DNA of 62,327 nucleotides from an uncultured Rhodobiaceae bacterium (GTDB taxonomy: Bacteria; Pseudomonadota; Alphaproteobacteria; RS24): the NCBI GenBank assembly GCA_937876775.1, contig CALEFA010000009.1, forward strand, positions 1 through 62,327, in the 5' to 3' direction. The notes beneath the pieces are model-generated. The model did not search any database and was not told where the DNA came from. It saw only the letters and a program-made list of their open reading frames with translations. Below are positions 39,392 through 49,666 of the stretch, in pieces. The number at the start of each line of letters is the position of its first letter. Position 1 is the first letter of the stretch. Position numbers and translations under genes: made by a program.

Positions 39392-40555
39392 TTCTGCGAT
39401 AAGATTGTCGAGCACCAGACGGCCTTGCGGGCTGGCAATCAAATGGCTGTCGCTGGGCAATAAAATGCCGGCTTGTTGCAGCGCCAAATGCCTCTCGGGC
39501 GGCAATTGAATGCCGCCAATGGCCATGTCGGACAGGGCGACGCCCTCAACCAAACGCAGCCCCAGCAGAAGCATTTCGGTGCGCCGTTCTTCGTCGTCCA
39601 AAGCTTTATCTTCAGCCCAGCCGTGCCCCTGCGCCTCGACTTGCGCCAGCCACGCTTGCGGCGCTTTCAAGGCTATGGTCGCGCGCCGCGCTTGGCCATC
39701 GCTCAACCGCCCATGCGCGCCGGGGCCAATGCCAAGGTAATCACCGCCACGCCAGCTGGCTATATTATGGCGGCAAGCGTGGCCATCGCGGGCGTGATTT
39801 GACACTTCATAGGCGGGCAGACCTGCCGCCGCGCACATGTCTTGCGTCATCTCATAAAGGTCGGCGGCGCTGTCTTCATCGGGCACGGCAAACCGACCGG
39901 CCGCGTGCAGTCGGTGAAACGGCGTATCCGGCTCAATGGTTAATTGATAAAGCGAAACATGGTCAGGCGTTTCGGCCAGAACGCAGGCCAACTCATCGCG
40001 CCACATCGCCAAGCTCTGGCCGGGACGGGCATAAATCAAATCTAGCGAGACATGCGCGAACACCTCGCGGGCCAGCCGAAACGCCGCCAGCGCATCAGCC
40101 GCGCTATGCGTGCGGCCAAGGAATTTCAGCGCCGCATCATCCAAGGATTGCACGCCAAGCGATAAGCGGGTGATGCCCGCCGCCGATAAATCAGCCAAAT
40201 GGCCTTGCGGCGCACTGACGGGATTGGCTTCGAGGGTAATTTCGGCATCCGGCGCCAGCCCCCACAGGCGGTTTATCTCAGACAGAATATCGGCGACCAT
40301 ATCGGCCGGCATCAGCGATGGCGTGCCGCCACCAAAAAACACTGTTTGCACCGGCCCTTGTGGGCGTTGGCTGAACGCATATTGCAATTCGGCAAAATAG
40401 GCGGCGCGCCATTGTTGCGGCTGCATATCGCGCATCAAATGCACATTGAAATCGCAATAGGGGCAAATGGCGGCGCAAAACGGCCAATGCAGATAAATGC
40501 TCAGCGGTGGCAAATCAGGCTTCAAAACAATGCTCAACCAATTGTTGGAAAGCAT
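39377..40555 (-). CDS. hemW: radical SAM protein HemW (heme chaperone)
   Basis: Coproporphyrinogen-oxidase-like radical-SAM protein now regarded as a heme chaperone. It has the cluster motif [17 protein letters not shown], the [12 protein letters not shown] motif, and YEVSNHAR. The start is uncertain. The ATG at 40555 gives 392 aa and overlaps rdgB by 41 nt. A TTG at 40525 would give a more typical N-terminus ([16 protein letters not shown]) with an 11-nt overlap. A frame running to 40654 is too long for the family. Confidence 0.92.
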   Translation of the reverse strand: MLSNNWLSIVLKPDLPPLSIYLHWPFCAAICPYCDFNVHLMRDMQPQQWRAAYFAELQYAFSQRPQGPVQTVFFGGGTPSLMPADMVADILSEINRLWGLAPDAEITLEANPVSAPQGHLADLSAAGITRLSLGVQSLDDAALKFLGRTHSAADALAAFRLAREVFAHVSLDLIYARPGQSLAMWRDELACVLAETPDHVSLYQLTIEPDTPFHRLHAAGRFAVPDEDSAADLYEMTQDMCAAAGLPAYEVSNHARDGHACRHNIASWRGGDYLGIGPGAHGRLSDGQARRATIALKAPQAWLAQVEAQGHGWAEDKALDDEERRTEMLLLGLRLVEGVALSDMAIGGIQLPPERHLALQQAGILLPSDSHLIASPQGRLVLDNLIAELLPS

Positions 40556-41132
40556 CCGCGCGATGCGATATCGCGTGTTTGGCGGCTGGATCCATTTCGC
40601 CGAAGGTCTGGTCACCGCCAAGCGGCAGAAACATTGGGTCATAACCAAAGCCATTGAGACCGCGCAATGGCCACACTAACGTGCCCGACACTTTGCCCTC
40701 AAAATTCTCGACGTGGCCGTCTGGCCAAGCCAAAGACAAAGCGCAGATAAAGGATGCAGTGCGCGGCGCATCTGGTTTTTGCGCCAGTGCCATATGCACT
40801 TTATGCATGGCGAATTGAAAATCGCGATCGCCGCTGGCCGTCTGCGCCCAACGCGCCGAGTAAATGCCCGGCGCGCCATCCAGCCCGTCAACCGCCAAGC
40901 CGCTGTCATCAGCCAGCGCCGGCAAGCCCGAGGCGGTGGCCGAGGCCAAGGCCTTGAGTTCAGCATTGGCGATAAAAGTGCTGCCGGTTTCTTCCGGTTC
41001 GGGCAAGCCAAGGGCGCCGGCCCCCACCGTCTCAACCTCAAAAGCCGTCAGCAAATCAGCAATCTCAACCAGCTTGCCTTTATTGTGCGAGGCAATCACC
41101 AATTTATGATCAGTGAATTTGCGCGCCGCCAT
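40515..41132 (-). CDS. rdgB: dITP/XTP pyrophosphatase RdgB
   Basis: Ham1-family NTPase that removes dITP, dXTP and ITP from nucleotide pools. The 205-aa protein has the family marks [60 protein letters not shown] and [11 protein letters not shown]. The ATG overlaps the rph stop by one base (TAATG), and the 3' end overlaps hemW, so rph-rdgB-hemW is a tight operon. Confidence 0.96.
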   Translation of the reverse strand: MAARKFTDHKLVIASHNKGKLVEIADLLTAFEVETVGAGALGLPEPEETGSTFIANAELKALASATASGLPALADDSGLAVDGLDGAPGIYSARWAQTASGDRDFQFAMHKVHMALAQKPDAPRTASFICALSLAWPDGHVENFEGKVSGTLVWPLRGLNGFGYDPMFLPLGGDQTFGEMDPAAKHAISHRADAFQQLVEHCFEA

Positions 41133-41857
41133 TAGGCACCAACCGCTTGTTTTTGGAGCGCGACAAGCTCGGCAATGCCGTCTTTGGCCAAACGCATCAA
41201 TGCGGCGAATTCATCTTCACCAAAAGCCGCGCCTTCTGCGGTGGCCTGAATTTCGACGATTGATCCGCTGCCAGTCATGACAAAATTGCCGTCGGTATCG
41301 GCGACACTATCTTCGTCATAATCAAGGTCGGCGACTGGCAGACCCTGATAAATGCCGCAAGACAGGGCGGCCACATGATCAGAAATAACGCCGGGGCCGA
41401 CTTTACCTTTTTCTTGCATCATGGCGACGCATTGATAAAGCGCCACCCAAGCGCCGGTAATGGAAGCGGTGCGGGTGCCGCCATCGGCCTGAATAACATC
41501 GCAATCGAGACTGATTTGGTTTTCGCCAAGTTTTTTCATATCAACAACGGCGCGCAGCGACCGACCGATGAGACGCTGGATTTCCTGCGTCCGGCCTGAC
41601 TGCTTGCCGGCATTGGCCTCGCGGCGCATACGGTCACCGGTTGAACGTGGCAACATGCCATATTCAGCCGTCACCCAGCCTTCGCCTTTGCCACGCAACC
41701 ACGGCGGGACGCGTTCTTCAAGACTGGCTGTGCACAACACATGCGTGTCGCCAAATTTAATCAGACACGACCCTTCCGCATGTTTAGAGACATTGGTTTC
41801 AATCGATATGGAGCGAAGCTGATTGGCCGAACGGCCTGAGGGGCGGGTGACAGTCAT
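41132..41857 (-). CDS. rph: ribonuclease PH
   Basis: Phosphorolytic exoribonuclease that trims tRNA 3' ends. The 241-aa protein (E. coli 238) has the RNase PH fold: [76 protein letters not shown] and [13 protein letters not shown]. The start at 41857 has AGGAA at good spacing; an upstream ATG at 41995 would run across the promoter region and is rejected. It is divergent from hrcA. Confidence 0.97.
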   Translation of the reverse strand: MTVTRPSGRSANQLRSISIETNVSKHAEGSCLIKFGDTHVLCTASLEERVPPWLRGKGEGWVTAEYGMLPRSTGDRMRREANAGKQSGRTQEIQRLIGRSLRAVVDMKKLGENQISLDCDVIQADGGTRTASITGAWVALYQCVAMMQEKGKVGPGVISDHVAALSCGIYQGLPVADLDYDEDSVADTDGNFVMTGSGSIVEIQATAEGAAFGEDEFAALMRLAKDGIAELVALQKQAVGA

Positions 41858-41883
41858 GAAGTTTCCTAACCTTGCGTCGGGGT

Positions 41884-41897
41884 GAAGTTGCAACTTC
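41884..41897. repeat. perfect 14-bp palindrome in the rph/hrcA gap
   Basis: GAAGTTGCAACTTC is a perfect inverted repeat. It directly abuts the putative rph -10 box (41898-41903), so it would sit on the rph start site. This is a typical operator position. It is not CIRCE (TTAGCACTC-N9-GAGTGCTAA). The binding protein is unknown; HrcA is one candidate because its gene is next door. Confidence 0.55.
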
Positions 41898-41926
41898 TGT
41901 GTAGCCAAATGCGGGCCGCCAAACAA
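41898..41926 (-). promoter_or_regulatory. putative rph promoter
   Basis: On the minus strand TTGTTT (41926-41921), a 17-nt spacer and TACACA (41903-41898); the spacing is ideal but the -10 box is a modest match. Initiation would be near 41891, the centre of the palindrome at 41884-41897. Confidence 0.4.
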
Positions 41927-42011
41927 GGCTAGGCTGACGTTAATCGGCAAAATCTGTATTTCTTTACTTTGGGGGCTGGGAAATGCCGCCACCAATGCCT
42001 AAATAGTCTGC

Positions 42012-43079
42012 ATGAGTGAACTGACACATTTAACCGAGCGGGCGCGGCATATTTTTCGTCATGTTGTCGAAAGCTATTTAGAGACCGGCGCGCCGATTGG
42101 GTCGCAAAGCCTATCGCAAAGCCTGCGTACGCATTTATCACCGGCCTCTATTCGCGCCACCATGGCTGAGCTGGAAGGGCATGGCCTGCTTTATGCGCCG
42201 CATGTTTCTGCTGGCCGCATGCCAACCCAGACCGGATTAAGAATTTTTATTGATGGCCTGCTGCAAGTCGGCGAATTAAACGATAAGGAGCGCGAGGCGA
42301 TTGCCCCGCAAATTGACGGCACGCGCAGCTTTGAAGATATTTTACATCAGGCGGTCGATGGCCTGTCGGGGCTCAGCCAATGCGCCAGTCTGGTTCTGGC
42401 ACCGAACAATGCTGGCGCCATTAAACATGTCGAATTTGTGCCCATTGCCGAAGATAAAATTCTGGTCATTCTGGTCGACCAATCCAACCATGTTGAAAAC
42501 CGGTTGATCGAACGCCCGCCGGGGCTGGTGGCCAGCGCCTTGACCGAGGCGAGCAATTATCTCAATGGGCAATTAAAGGGCCGGTCGTTGGGCGAATTGC
42601 GCCGCGACACGCAACGGCAAATGGCCACAGCGGAAAGTGAGCTGGGCAAGCTAACCGCGCAATTGGTTGAAACCGGTCTGGCACAATGGGGCGGCGATAG
42701 CCCATCATCAATGAGCCAAAGCAATGAAATACTTGGTAAAAACCTTCTTGTGCGCGGCCATAGCCATTTGCTCGAGAACCTCAGTGCCATAGAAGATTTG
42801 GAGCGCATTCGGCTTCTGTTCGAAGACCTTGACCGCAAAAAGGAAATGATCAGCCTGTTGTCGCAAGCCGAAGAAGGCGATGGCGTGAAGATTTTTATCG
42901 GTGCTGAAACCTCGCTGTTTTCGCTGTCCGGCTCCTCGGTAATTATCAGCCCCTATAAAGATAGCGACCAACAAGTGGTCGGCGTGCTCGGCGTGATTGC
43001 GCCAACCCGTACCAATTACGCCCGCCTCATTCCGATGGTCGACCATACAGCGCAAGTGGTTTCAAAATTGCTCGCTTGA
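42012..43079 (+). CDS. hrcA: heat-inducible transcription repressor HrcA
   Basis: Repressor that, in its family, binds CIRCE elements and depends on GroE for folding. The 355-aa protein has the N-terminal winged helix (LTERARHIFRHVVESYLETGAPIGSQSLSQ, SPASIRATMAELEGHGLLYAPHVSAGRMPT) and the GAF-like C-terminal domain ending VIAPTRTNYARLIPMVDHTA. It is 31 bp upstream of grpE. The ribosome site is weak. No CIRCE is visible in this window, so its regulon probably includes groESL elsewhere. Confidence 0.95.
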   Translation: MSELTHLTERARHIFRHVVESYLETGAPIGSQSLSQSLRTHLSPASIRATMAELEGHGLLYAPHVSAGRMPTQTGLRIFIDGLLQVGELNDKEREAIAPQIDGTRSFEDILHQAVDGLSGLSQCASLVLAPNNAGAIKHVEFVPIAEDKILVILVDQSNHVENRLIERPPGLVASALTEASNYLNGQLKGRSLGELRRDTQRQMATAESELGKLTAQLVETGLAQWGGDSPSSMSQSNEILGKNLLVRGHSHLLENLSAIEDLERIRLLFEDLDRKKEMISLLSQAEEGDGVKIFIGAETSLFSLSGSSVIISPYKDSDQQVVGVLGVIAPTRTNYARLIPMVDHTAQVVSKLLA

Positions 43080-43110
43080 CGCACCGCAAATTGATGATTA
43101 GGAAAACCTC

Positions 43111-43740
43111 ATGACCAAAGAAAATGAAAAATCTGCCGAAGCCGCTGAAACCGCTTCGGCCAATGAACCAAACAACCCCGAAACCCAAAACCCTGCCGCA
43201 GACGCGCCGACCGACAGCGGCTCTGAACCGGTTAACGAAGCTTCTGTTGATGAAGTTCCTGTGGATGAGGCGCCGGCTGAGCCGACAGCGGAAGAGCAAA
43301 TTGCTGCTCTGAATGATCAATTGCTCCGCACGCTTGCCGAATTGGAAAACACCCGCCGCCGCGCTGAACGCGACCGTGGCGATGCGCTGAAATTTGGCGC
43401 CATGAGTTTTGCCCGCGATATGCTGAGCGTGGCTGATAATATGCAGCGCGCGCTGAAAGCGGCGGCTGATCTGGGGGCCGATGATTTACCAGACGCCGCC
43501 AAAGCCATGCTTGAAGGGGTTGAGGCCACCGAGCGCGATCTGCAAGCCAGCTTGCAACGCCATAAAGTCATGCCAATTAATCCTATGGGCGAAAAATTTG
43601 ACCCCAACCAGCACGAAGCCATGTTTGAGGCCCCGGGCACGGGGCAAGCGGCCGGCACGATTATTGAGGTCATTGAAATCGGCTATGTCATGGCCGAGCG
43701 TCTGTTGCGCCCCGCCAAAGTTGGCATTGCCAAAGATTAA
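43111..43740 (+). CDS. grpE: nucleotide exchange factor GrpE
   Basis: Releases ADP from DnaK. The 209-aa protein has a long acidic, Glu/Pro-rich disordered N-terminus (about 1-65), then the coiled coil (LLRTLAELENTRRRAERDRGDALKFGAMSFARDML) and the C-terminal beta-wing (VMPINPMGEKFDPNQHEAMFEAPGTGQAAGTIIEVIEIGYVMAERLLRPAKVGI). AGGAA precedes the ATG. Its stop directly abuts the alkB stop on the other strand. Confidence 0.97.
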   Translation: MTKENEKSAEAAETASANEPNNPETQNPAADAPTDSGSEPVNEASVDEVPVDEAPAEPTAEEQIAALNDQLLRTLAELENTRRRAERDRGDALKFGAMSFARDMLSVADNMQRALKAAADLGADDLPDAAKAMLEGVEATERDLQASLQRHKVMPINPMGEKFDPNQHEAMFEAPGTGQAAGTIIEVIEIGYVMAERLLRPAKVGIAKD

Positions 43741-44379
43741 TTAAATCGGCGACACCCGCCGCAGGGTCAAATTGAGGCGGCCGCCGTCGGCGAACGCATC
43801 ATGCTGGGTTAAAAGCTGGCTGCTGCCGTGAAGCACACGGTCGAGGCCGTGAAAATTAAGTCGCGCGGCACCGCCAAAAACAAACACATCGCCACTATGC
43901 AGTTTCAAAGATTGTGTTGGCCCGCGCCGCTGCGCCCCGCCCATGCGAAAAACCGCGCTATCGCCCAAGGATACAGAAACCACTGGCGCCTCAAAGGCCG
44001 CCTCATCGCGGTCTTGGTGCAGCCCCATTTTTGAACGCGGCTTATCGTAATAATTGATCAGACAACATTCAGGCGGCGCCGCACAGCCGCTGACCTCGGC
44101 CCATAAATCATGCAGGCTTTGCGGTATCGCCGGCCATGGCGCCTTGGTTTCAGGGTGGTTCGGCTGATAGCGATAGCCGTTTTTATCCGACACCCAGCCA
44201 AGCGGCCCCATATTGCTCATACGGATCGACCATGGCTGATTGCTGCGCGGCATGCGCGGTTGAAACAGCGGCGCCACGACCAAGGCCTCGGTGATTTCCT
44301 GCAAAATCTGGTTTTGCGCCGCCGACCCCCAATATTCAGGGTAATAATGCGTTCCAGCCCCCAATATGTTGTGGCTCAT
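43741..44379 (-). CDS. alkB: AlkB-type 2-oxoglutarate/Fe(II) DNA dioxygenase
   Basis: Oxidatively removes methyl groups from 1-methyladenine and 3-methylcytosine in DNA. The 212-aa protein has INYYDKPRSKMGLHQDRDE (iron ligands H and D), NFHGLDRVLHG (second His) and RLNLTLRRV (2-oxoglutarate-binding Arg), close to E. coli AlkB (LHQDKDE, YHGI, RYNLTFR). The start at 44379 has AAGGA in its leader; a GTG at 44400 would add 7 Lys-rich residues. It separates grpE from dnaK and faces against both. Confidence 0.93.
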   Translation of the reverse strand: MSHNILGAGTHYYPEYWGSAAQNQILQEITEALVVAPLFQPRMPRSNQPWSIRMSNMGPLGWVSDKNGYRYQPNHPETKAPWPAIPQSLHDLWAEVSGCAAPPECCLINYYDKPRSKMGLHQDRDEAAFEAPVVSVSLGDSAVFRMGGAQRRGPTQSLKLHSGDVFVFGGAARLNFHGLDRVLHGSSQLLTQHDAFADGGRLNLTLRRVSPI

Positions 44380-44404
44380 TTTTTTCTCATCCTTTTGCAC
44401 TCAA

Positions 44405-44435
44405 CCCTTGTAGCACCGCGCCTAGCTACCTATAT
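44405..44435 (+). promoter_or_regulatory. RpoH (sigma-32)-type heat-shock promoter for dnaK
   Basis: CCCTTG at 44405-44410 and CCTATAT at 44429-44435 fit the alphaproteobacterial RpoH consensus (CTTG, then CYTATNT after about 17 nt; 18 here). Initiation would be near 44442, about 50 nt ahead of dnaK. The region is also the alkB leader, so both genes read from a 114-bp gap. Confidence 0.65.
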
Positions 44436-44493
44436 AAAGCCCAGACACGAATTGGCGACCTCGCCTGTAGATTAAACGAAAAGTGAGAAGAAA

Positions 44494-46413
44494 ATGGGAA
44501 AAGTAATTGGCATTGACTTGGGCACCACAAATAGTTGCGTCGCCGTTATGGACGGCAGCACGCCTAAGGTTATCGAAAACGCCGAGGGCGCGCGGACAAC
44601 ACCATCAATGGTGGCGTTCACAGCTGACGGAGAAAAACTGGTTGGGCAACCGGCCAAACGTCAGGCGGTGACCAATCCGGAAAACACACTCTTTGCCATT
44701 AAACGGCTGATTGGCCGTCGCTTTAGCGACCCCGCCACCAAAAAAGACATGGATATGGTGCCGTATAATATCGTTGCCTCAGAAGGTGGAGACGCGTGGG
44801 TGAAAGCCAATGACGAGACCTATTCGCCATCGCAAATCTCGGCCTTTATTCTGCAAAAAATGAAAGAAACCGCTGAAGATTACCTCGGCGAGAAAGTCAC
44901 CCAAGCGGTGATTACCGTGCCGGCCTATTTTAACGACGCCCAGCGCCAAGCCACAAAAGATGGCGGCAAAATTGCCGGCCTCGAAGTGCTGCGCATTATC
45001 AATGAGCCAACGGCGGCTTCTTTGGCCTATGGTCTGGATAAGAATGACGGCCAAACTATTGCGGTTTACGACTTGGGGGGCGGCACATTTGACGTTTCAA
45101 TTCTTGAGATTGGCGACGGTGTTTTCGAAGTGAAATCAACCAATGGTGATACTTTCCTCGGCGGTGAAGATTTTGACATGGCGCTGGTTGAGCATATGGC
45201 GGCCGAGTTCAAAAAAGAAAATGGCGTTGATCTGACTGGCGACAAGCTCGCCCTGCAACGTTTGAAAGAAGCGGCAGAGAAAGCCAAAATTGAGCTGTCA
45301 TCATCCAGCGCAACGGAAATTAACCTGCCATTCATCACGGCAGATGCGAGCGGCCCAAAACACATGAATATGAAGCTGACGCGCTCAGCTTTTGAAGCCC
45401 TGGTTGACAAGCTGGTGCAGCGCACCCGCAAGCCATGCGAAGACGCGCTGAAAGATGCCGGCATTAAATTGTCTGAAATTGACGAAGTGGTGCTGGTCGG
45501 CGGGCAAACCCGCATGCCGCGCATTCGCGAATTTGTGAAAGATGTGTTCGGCAAAGAACCAAATATGAGTGTGAACCCAGACGAAGTGGTGGCCATGGGC
45601 GCTGCCATTCAAGCTGGCGTGCTGCAAGGCGATGTAAAAGATGTGTTGCTGCTCGATGTGACCCCGCTGTCGCTGGGCATTGAAACATTGGGTGGCGTGT
45701 TTACCCGCCTGATTGACCGCAACACCACAATCCCAACCAAGAAGTCACAAGTCTTTTCAACCGCCGATGACAATCAATCTGCGGTGACGATTTCTGTGTG
45801 CCAGGGTGAACGCGAAATGGCCGCAGACAATAAAAACCTCGGCCAGTTCAACCTTGAGGGCATTCCACCAGCACCGCGCGGCGTGCCACAAATTGAAGTG
45901 ACTTTCGACATTGATGCCAATGGTCTGGTCAATGTGTCAGCCGCCGATAAGGCGACCGGCAAAGAGCAAGCCATTCGCATTGAAGCCTCTGGCGGTCTGT
46001 CTGATGACGACATTGAGCAAATGGTCAAAGACGCAGAAGCCAATGCGGAAGCCGATAAACAGCGCCGCGAAGCTGTGGAAATCCGCAATAATGCTGAAGG
46101 GCTTATTCACGGAACGGAGAAATCAATCGCTGACAATGAAGAGCTGATTGAGGGTGCCGACAAAGAAGCCGCTGAAGCCGCCATTGCCGAGTTGAAAACC
46201 GCCCTTGAGGGTGAAGACAATGACGCCATTAATGAGAAGGCACAGGCCTTGTCTCAGGCAGCGATGAAAATCGGTGAAGCAATTTACAAAGCCCAGCAAG
46301 CAGAAAGCGAAGCCGCAGCGGCCGCCGATGCCGGTGAAGGCGATGATAATATTGTCGACGCTGAATATGAAGAAGTTGTCGATGAGGACGCTGACGATCA
46401 AAAGGCCTCGTAA
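44494..46413 (+). CDS. dnaK: molecular chaperone DnaK (Hsp70)
   Basis: ATP-driven chaperone for nascent and misfolded proteins. The 639-aa protein has the Hsp70 signatures [35 protein letters not shown] and [15 protein letters not shown] in the ATPase domain, the [18 protein letters not shown] linker, the substrate domain and a disordered acidic tail ending in [10 protein letters not shown]. It heads dnaK-dnaJ behind an RpoH-type promoter. Confidence 0.99.
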   Translation: MGKVIGIDLGTTNSCVAVMDGSTPKVIENAEGARTTPSMVAFTADGEKLVGQPAKRQAVTNPENTLFAIKRLIGRRFSDPATKKDMDMVPYNIVASEGGDAWVKANDETYSPSQISAFILQKMKETAEDYLGEKVTQAVITVPAYFNDAQRQATKDGGKIAGLEVLRIINEPTAASLAYGLDKNDGQTIAVYDLGGGTFDVSILEIGDGVFEVKSTNGDTFLGGEDFDMALVEHMAAEFKKENGVDLTGDKLALQRLKEAAEKAKIELSSSSATEINLPFITADASGPKHMNMKLTRSAFEALVDKLVQRTRKPCEDALKDAGIKLSEIDEVVLVGGQTRMPRIREFVKDVFGKEPNMSVNPDEVVAMGAAIQAGVLQGDVKDVLLLDVTPLSLGIETLGGVFTRLIDRNTTIPTKKSQVFSTADDNQSAVTISVCQGEREMAADNKNLGQFNLEGIPPAPRGVPQIEVTFDIDANGLVNVSAADKATGKEQAIRIEASGGLSDDDIEQMVKDAEANAEADKQRREAVEIRNNAEGLIHGTEKSIADNEELIEGADKEAAEAAIAELKTALEGEDNDAINEKAQALSQAAMKIGEAIYKAQQAESEAAAAADAGEGDDNIVDAEYEEVVDEDADDQKAS

Positions 46414-46452
46414 GTCGACTGCCCACTGACCGTTTGAGACAGGAGCCGTCGC

Positions 46453-47568
46453 ATGGCGAAAACCGATTTTTATGAACAGCTCGGCGTTGACCGTTCGGCC
46501 AATGCGGCTGAGCTGAAATCGGCCTATCGTAAGCTTGCCAAAAAATATCACCCAGATGTGAATCCGGGTGATGCGGCGGCGGAACAAAAGTTCAAGGAAG
46601 TCTCAGAGGCCTATGAGGTGCTGAAAGACGACCAAAGCCGCGCCGCCTATGACCAATATGGCCATGCTGCCTTTGAAAATGGCCGAGGTGGCCAGCGCGG
46701 CGGTGGCGGCTTTAGCGGCGACTTCGGCGGTATGGGCGATATCTTCGAAGAATTCTTCGGCGGTCAGCGCCGGCAACAACGCCAGCAAGCGCGTCGTGGC
46801 GGTGATTTACGCATTGAAATTGAAATCACACTGGAAGACGCCTTCAATGCCACAGAAAAACAAATCAATCTAACGCGGGCCGGTTCTTGCGGCACCTGCA
46901 AGGGCTCGGGCGCGCGCGATGGCAGCGCCCCAACCACCTGCGGCGTGTGCAATGGCCACGGCAAGGTGCGTGCGCAGCAGGGTTTCTTCATGGTCGAGCG
47001 GGCCTGCCATAATTGCCAAGGGCGCGGCCAGGTTGCGCAAGACCCGTGCGGCGATTGCAATGGGCGCGGCACCACTCAGCAACAGCGCAATCTGACCGTA
47101 TCAGTGCCAGCCGGTGTTGAAGACGGCACGCGTATTCGCCTGACTGGCGAAGGCAATGCCGGCGGGCCGGGAGCAACGCCGGGCGATTTATATGTATTTG
47201 TTAACGTGCGTCCGCATGCGTATTTGCAACGCGACGGCGCCGATTTATTGTGCGCCATTCCGATTGCTTTTGACTTGGCCGCGCGCGGCGGCACATTGAA
47301 TGTACCGCTGCTCAATGGCAAGCGAGTAAAGCTGAGTATTCCAAGCGGCGCCCAATCAGGCCAGCAATTCCGCCTGCGCGGCAAAGGCATGCCGGTATTG
47401 CGCTCGCGTTCGCATGGCGATCTATATGTGCAGATTGACGTTGAAGTGCCCAGCGGCTTAAACAAAAAACAGCAAGCCTTGCTCGATGCCTTCACCGGAA
47501 GCCTCGACGACAATAATTATCCCGACGTCAAAGATTTCGACACAAGAAGCAATAAAGCCAATAGCTAA
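46453..47568 (+). CDS. dnaJ: chaperone protein DnaJ (Hsp40)
   Basis: Delivers substrates to DnaK and triggers its ATPase. The 371-aa protein has the J domain with YHPDVNPGD (HPD about 33-35), a Gly/Phe-rich region, four zinc-binding CxxCxGxG repeats ([32 protein letters not shown], about 144-206) and the C-terminal peptide-binding domains. The ATG is 7 nt from AGGAG and 39 bp after dnaK. Confidence 0.99.
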   Translation: MAKTDFYEQLGVDRSANAAELKSAYRKLAKKYHPDVNPGDAAAEQKFKEVSEAYEVLKDDQSRAAYDQYGHAAFENGRGGQRGGGGFSGDFGGMGDIFEEFFGGQRRQQRQQARRGGDLRIEIEITLEDAFNATEKQINLTRAGSCGTCKGSGARDGSAPTTCGVCNGHGKVRAQQGFFMVERACHNCQGRGQVAQDPCGDCNGRGTTQQQRNLTVSVPAGVEDGTRIRLTGEGNAGGPGATPGDLYVFVNVRPHAYLQRDGADLLCAIPIAFDLAARGGTLNVPLLNGKRVKLSIPSGAQSGQQFRLRGKGMPVLRSRSHGDLYVQIDVEVPSGLNKKQQALLDAFTGSLDDNNYPDVKDFDTRSNKANS

Positions 47569-47597
47569 GCGGCCGGCGCCCTGCTATATTTAGCGCC

Positions 47598-48395
47598 ATG
47601 AGATTAGTAGTAAATGGATGTGCGGGTCGCATGGGGCAAAGCCTCATCAGACTCATTCAGGCCGATAACGGGTTAACCCTTGTCGGTGGTTTGGAGCAAG
47701 CCGGAAGCACCGCATTGGGTGCCGATTTGGGCGCGCTGGCAGGCATGGCGCCGCTTGGCATCAAGGCCAGCGACAATCATCTCGACTTATTAGCCAATGC
47801 CAATGCGGTGATTGATTTTACCGCACCGGAAGCCAGTGTGGAGCTGGCAGCGGCGGCGGCACAAGCGCGCATTGTGCATATTATTGGCACCACGGGTTTT
47901 GATGCGGCGCAAGAAGACGCCATTGCCGCAGCTGGCCGCCATGCGACGATTGTCAAATCCGGCAATATGAGCCTTGGCGTTAATCTTTTGTCGGTGCTGG
48001 TGACGCAAGCGGCCGCCGCACTCGGTGATGATTGGGACATTGAAATTTTCGACATGCACCACCGCCATAAAGTTGATGCACCCTCGGGCACGGCCTTGCT
48101 GTTGGGCGACGCCGCAGCGCGCGGGCGGAAAGTTGCCTTGAGCGACAAGATGCAATCTGGCCGCGACGGCATAACCGGCGCCCGCGAGGCCGGCGCAATT
48201 GGCTTTAGCGCCCTGCGCGGGGGCAGCGTGGTCGGCGACCATGAGGTTATTTTTGCCGGTGACGGCGAACAAATTCGGCTGACCCATCGCGCCGAAAACC
48301 GCGATATTTTTGCCCGTGGCGCGCTGAAGGCGGCGCAATGGGCGGCTGGGCAAAAGCCTGGCGTCTATTCAATGCAAGACGTGCTCGGCCTATAG
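47598..48395 (+). CDS. dapB: 4-hydroxy-tetrahydrodipicolinate reductase
   Basis: NAD(P)H-dependent step of lysine and diaminopimelate synthesis. The 265-aa protein has the Rossmann motif [14 protein letters not shown], the GTTGFD motif, and the catalytic [19 protein letters not shown]. It follows dnaJ by 29 bp, a linkage common in Alphaproteobacteria. No obvious ribosome site precedes the ATG, but a TATATT lies 7 nt upstream. Confidence 0.96.
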   Translation: MRLVVNGCAGRMGQSLIRLIQADNGLTLVGGLEQAGSTALGADLGALAGMAPLGIKASDNHLDLLANANAVIDFTAPEASVELAAAAAQARIVHIIGTTGFDAAQEDAIAAAGRHATIVKSGNMSLGVNLLSVLVTQAAAALGDDWDIEIFDMHHRHKVDAPSGTALLLGDAAARGRKVALSDKMQSGRDGITGAREAGAIGFSALRGGSVVGDHEVIFAGDGEQIRLTHRAENRDIFARGALKAAQWAAGQKPGVYSMQDVLGL

Positions 48396-48422
48396 CCGCG
48401 CCATATTCAAGGGGAAATCAAA

Positions 48423-49040
48423 ATGAGCCAACTCGTTCTCGTGCGCCATGGGCAAAGTGAGTGGAATGAAAAAAACCTGTTCACTGGCTGGCGTGATCCG
48501 GATCTGACCGCCAAGGGCATTGAAGAAGCCCGCGCCGCCGGTCGTGCGCTGAAGGCGGCGCAGGCGAAATTTGACATTGGCTATACATCTAATTTGCAGC
48601 GGGCACAAAAAACCTGCGCATTGCTGTTGGAAGAATTGCAACGTAGCGACCTGCCGGTGACCCGCCATGAGGCATTAAACGAGCGCGATTATGGCGATTT
48701 ATCCGGCCTCAACAAAGATGATGCGCGCGAAAAATGGGGCGAGGGGCAAGTGCATATTTGGCGCCGCTCTTTCGATATTCCACCGCCCGGCGGCGAAAGC
48801 CTGAAGGATACAGCCGAACGTGTCTTGCCATATTTTGATGCGGAGATTATGCCGCAAATAAAAGCCGGACAGAATATTCTCATCGCCGCTCATGGCAATT
48901 CATTGCGCGCTTTGGTGATGCAGCTTGATGGTTTGACCCGCGAAGAGATTATTGACGTGAATATTGGCACAGGCGAGCCTTACTGCTATCAGCTCGACGC
49001 CAATGGCGCGGTCATCAGTAAAGAAATTCTCGCTACCTAA
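48423..49040 (+). CDS. gpmA: 2,3-bisphosphoglycerate-dependent phosphoglycerate mutase
   Basis: Interconverts 3- and 2-phosphoglycerate in glycolysis and gluconeogenesis. The 205-aa protein is the short alphaproteobacterial form. It has the phosphohistidine motif [33 protein letters not shown], and the second catalytic His in [21 protein letters not shown] precedes the ATG; it follows dapB by 27 bp, so it may belong to the same transcript. Confidence 0.95.
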   Translation: MSQLVLVRHGQSEWNEKNLFTGWRDPDLTAKGIEEARAAGRALKAAQAKFDIGYTSNLQRAQKTCALLLEELQRSDLPVTRHEALNERDYGDLSGLNKDDAREKWGEGQVHIWRRSFDIPPPGGESLKDTAERVLPYFDAEIMPQIKAGQNILIAAHGNSLRALVMQLDGLTREEIIDVNIGTGEPYCYQLDANGAVISKEILAT

Positions 49041-49052
49041 TTGCCGCTGGGG

Positions 49053-49574
49053 CTAATGCACCATCTCTGGCGCTTTGTGGCTGGATAGCGCATTGCGTAA
49101 TTGGTTGGCCAAACCGGCGCGTTCGTCTGGCGACAAAAATCCGCCAATACAAACATATTTGCCGTGCGACGACAGAATCAGCGAACCAATTTCATCGGCC
49201 TCCGTGCCTTCATTCTCTAGCGTCAGGCGCACCCAATAAGGGTTGAAATGCCATGACCGCTCGCGACCATTGGCGCTGACTTGGGTGACCGTCAGGCGAT
49301 CATTGTTGAGTTCTATTTTTTCGTGTCGTCGCGCTTGGCGGTAATTCAGTTTGAAAAACACATAAAGCAAAATCACATCAAGGCCGAAAAAGCCAAACAC
49401 TGGCCATGCGCCAAGCGCCCAGAAAAAACCGCCAGCAACCAGACTGACGGCGGCGAAACAAATAATCAGAATTGAAAAGCCACGAGCGGACAAAGACACA
49501 TTCGGTCGCAGGACAAAAGAAAGCCCCGCCGATCGATCGGTCCGTCCCTCATCAATGTATATGTCAGTTATCAT
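49053..49574 (-). CDS. DUF2244 family membrane protein
   Basis: A 173-aa protein with two adjacent hydrophobic segments (about 33-75: FSILIICFAAVSLVAGGFFWALG, then PVFGFFGLDVILLYVFF) between soluble ends. The C-terminal half (RQARRHEKIELNNDRLTV..., WVRLTLENEG, GSLILSSHGKYVCIGGFLSPDER) is the DUF2244 pattern. Members commonly lie next to nth in Alphaproteobacteria, as here. Function is unknown. Confidence 0.88.
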   Translation of the reverse strand: MITDIYIDEGRTDRSAGLSFVLRPNVSLSARGFSILIICFAAVSLVAGGFFWALGAWPVFGFFGLDVILLYVFFKLNYRQARRHEKIELNNDRLTVTQVSANGRERSWHFNPYWVRLTLENEGTEADEIGSLILSSHGKYVCIGGFLSPDERAGLANQLRNALSSHKAPEMVH

Positions 49575-49666
49575 GAGTGAAAAATAGGCCTAAAAACAAA
49601 GAAAACAAGGCCGCCAAGACATATACGCTGAGTTGCCATTGGCGCCGGAGAGGCTTAGGATAGGGC

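Noticed and set aside
41858-42011. CIRCE element for HrcA
   Set aside because: Neither half of TTAGCACTC-N9-GAGTGCTAA is present; only an unrelated dyad is seen.
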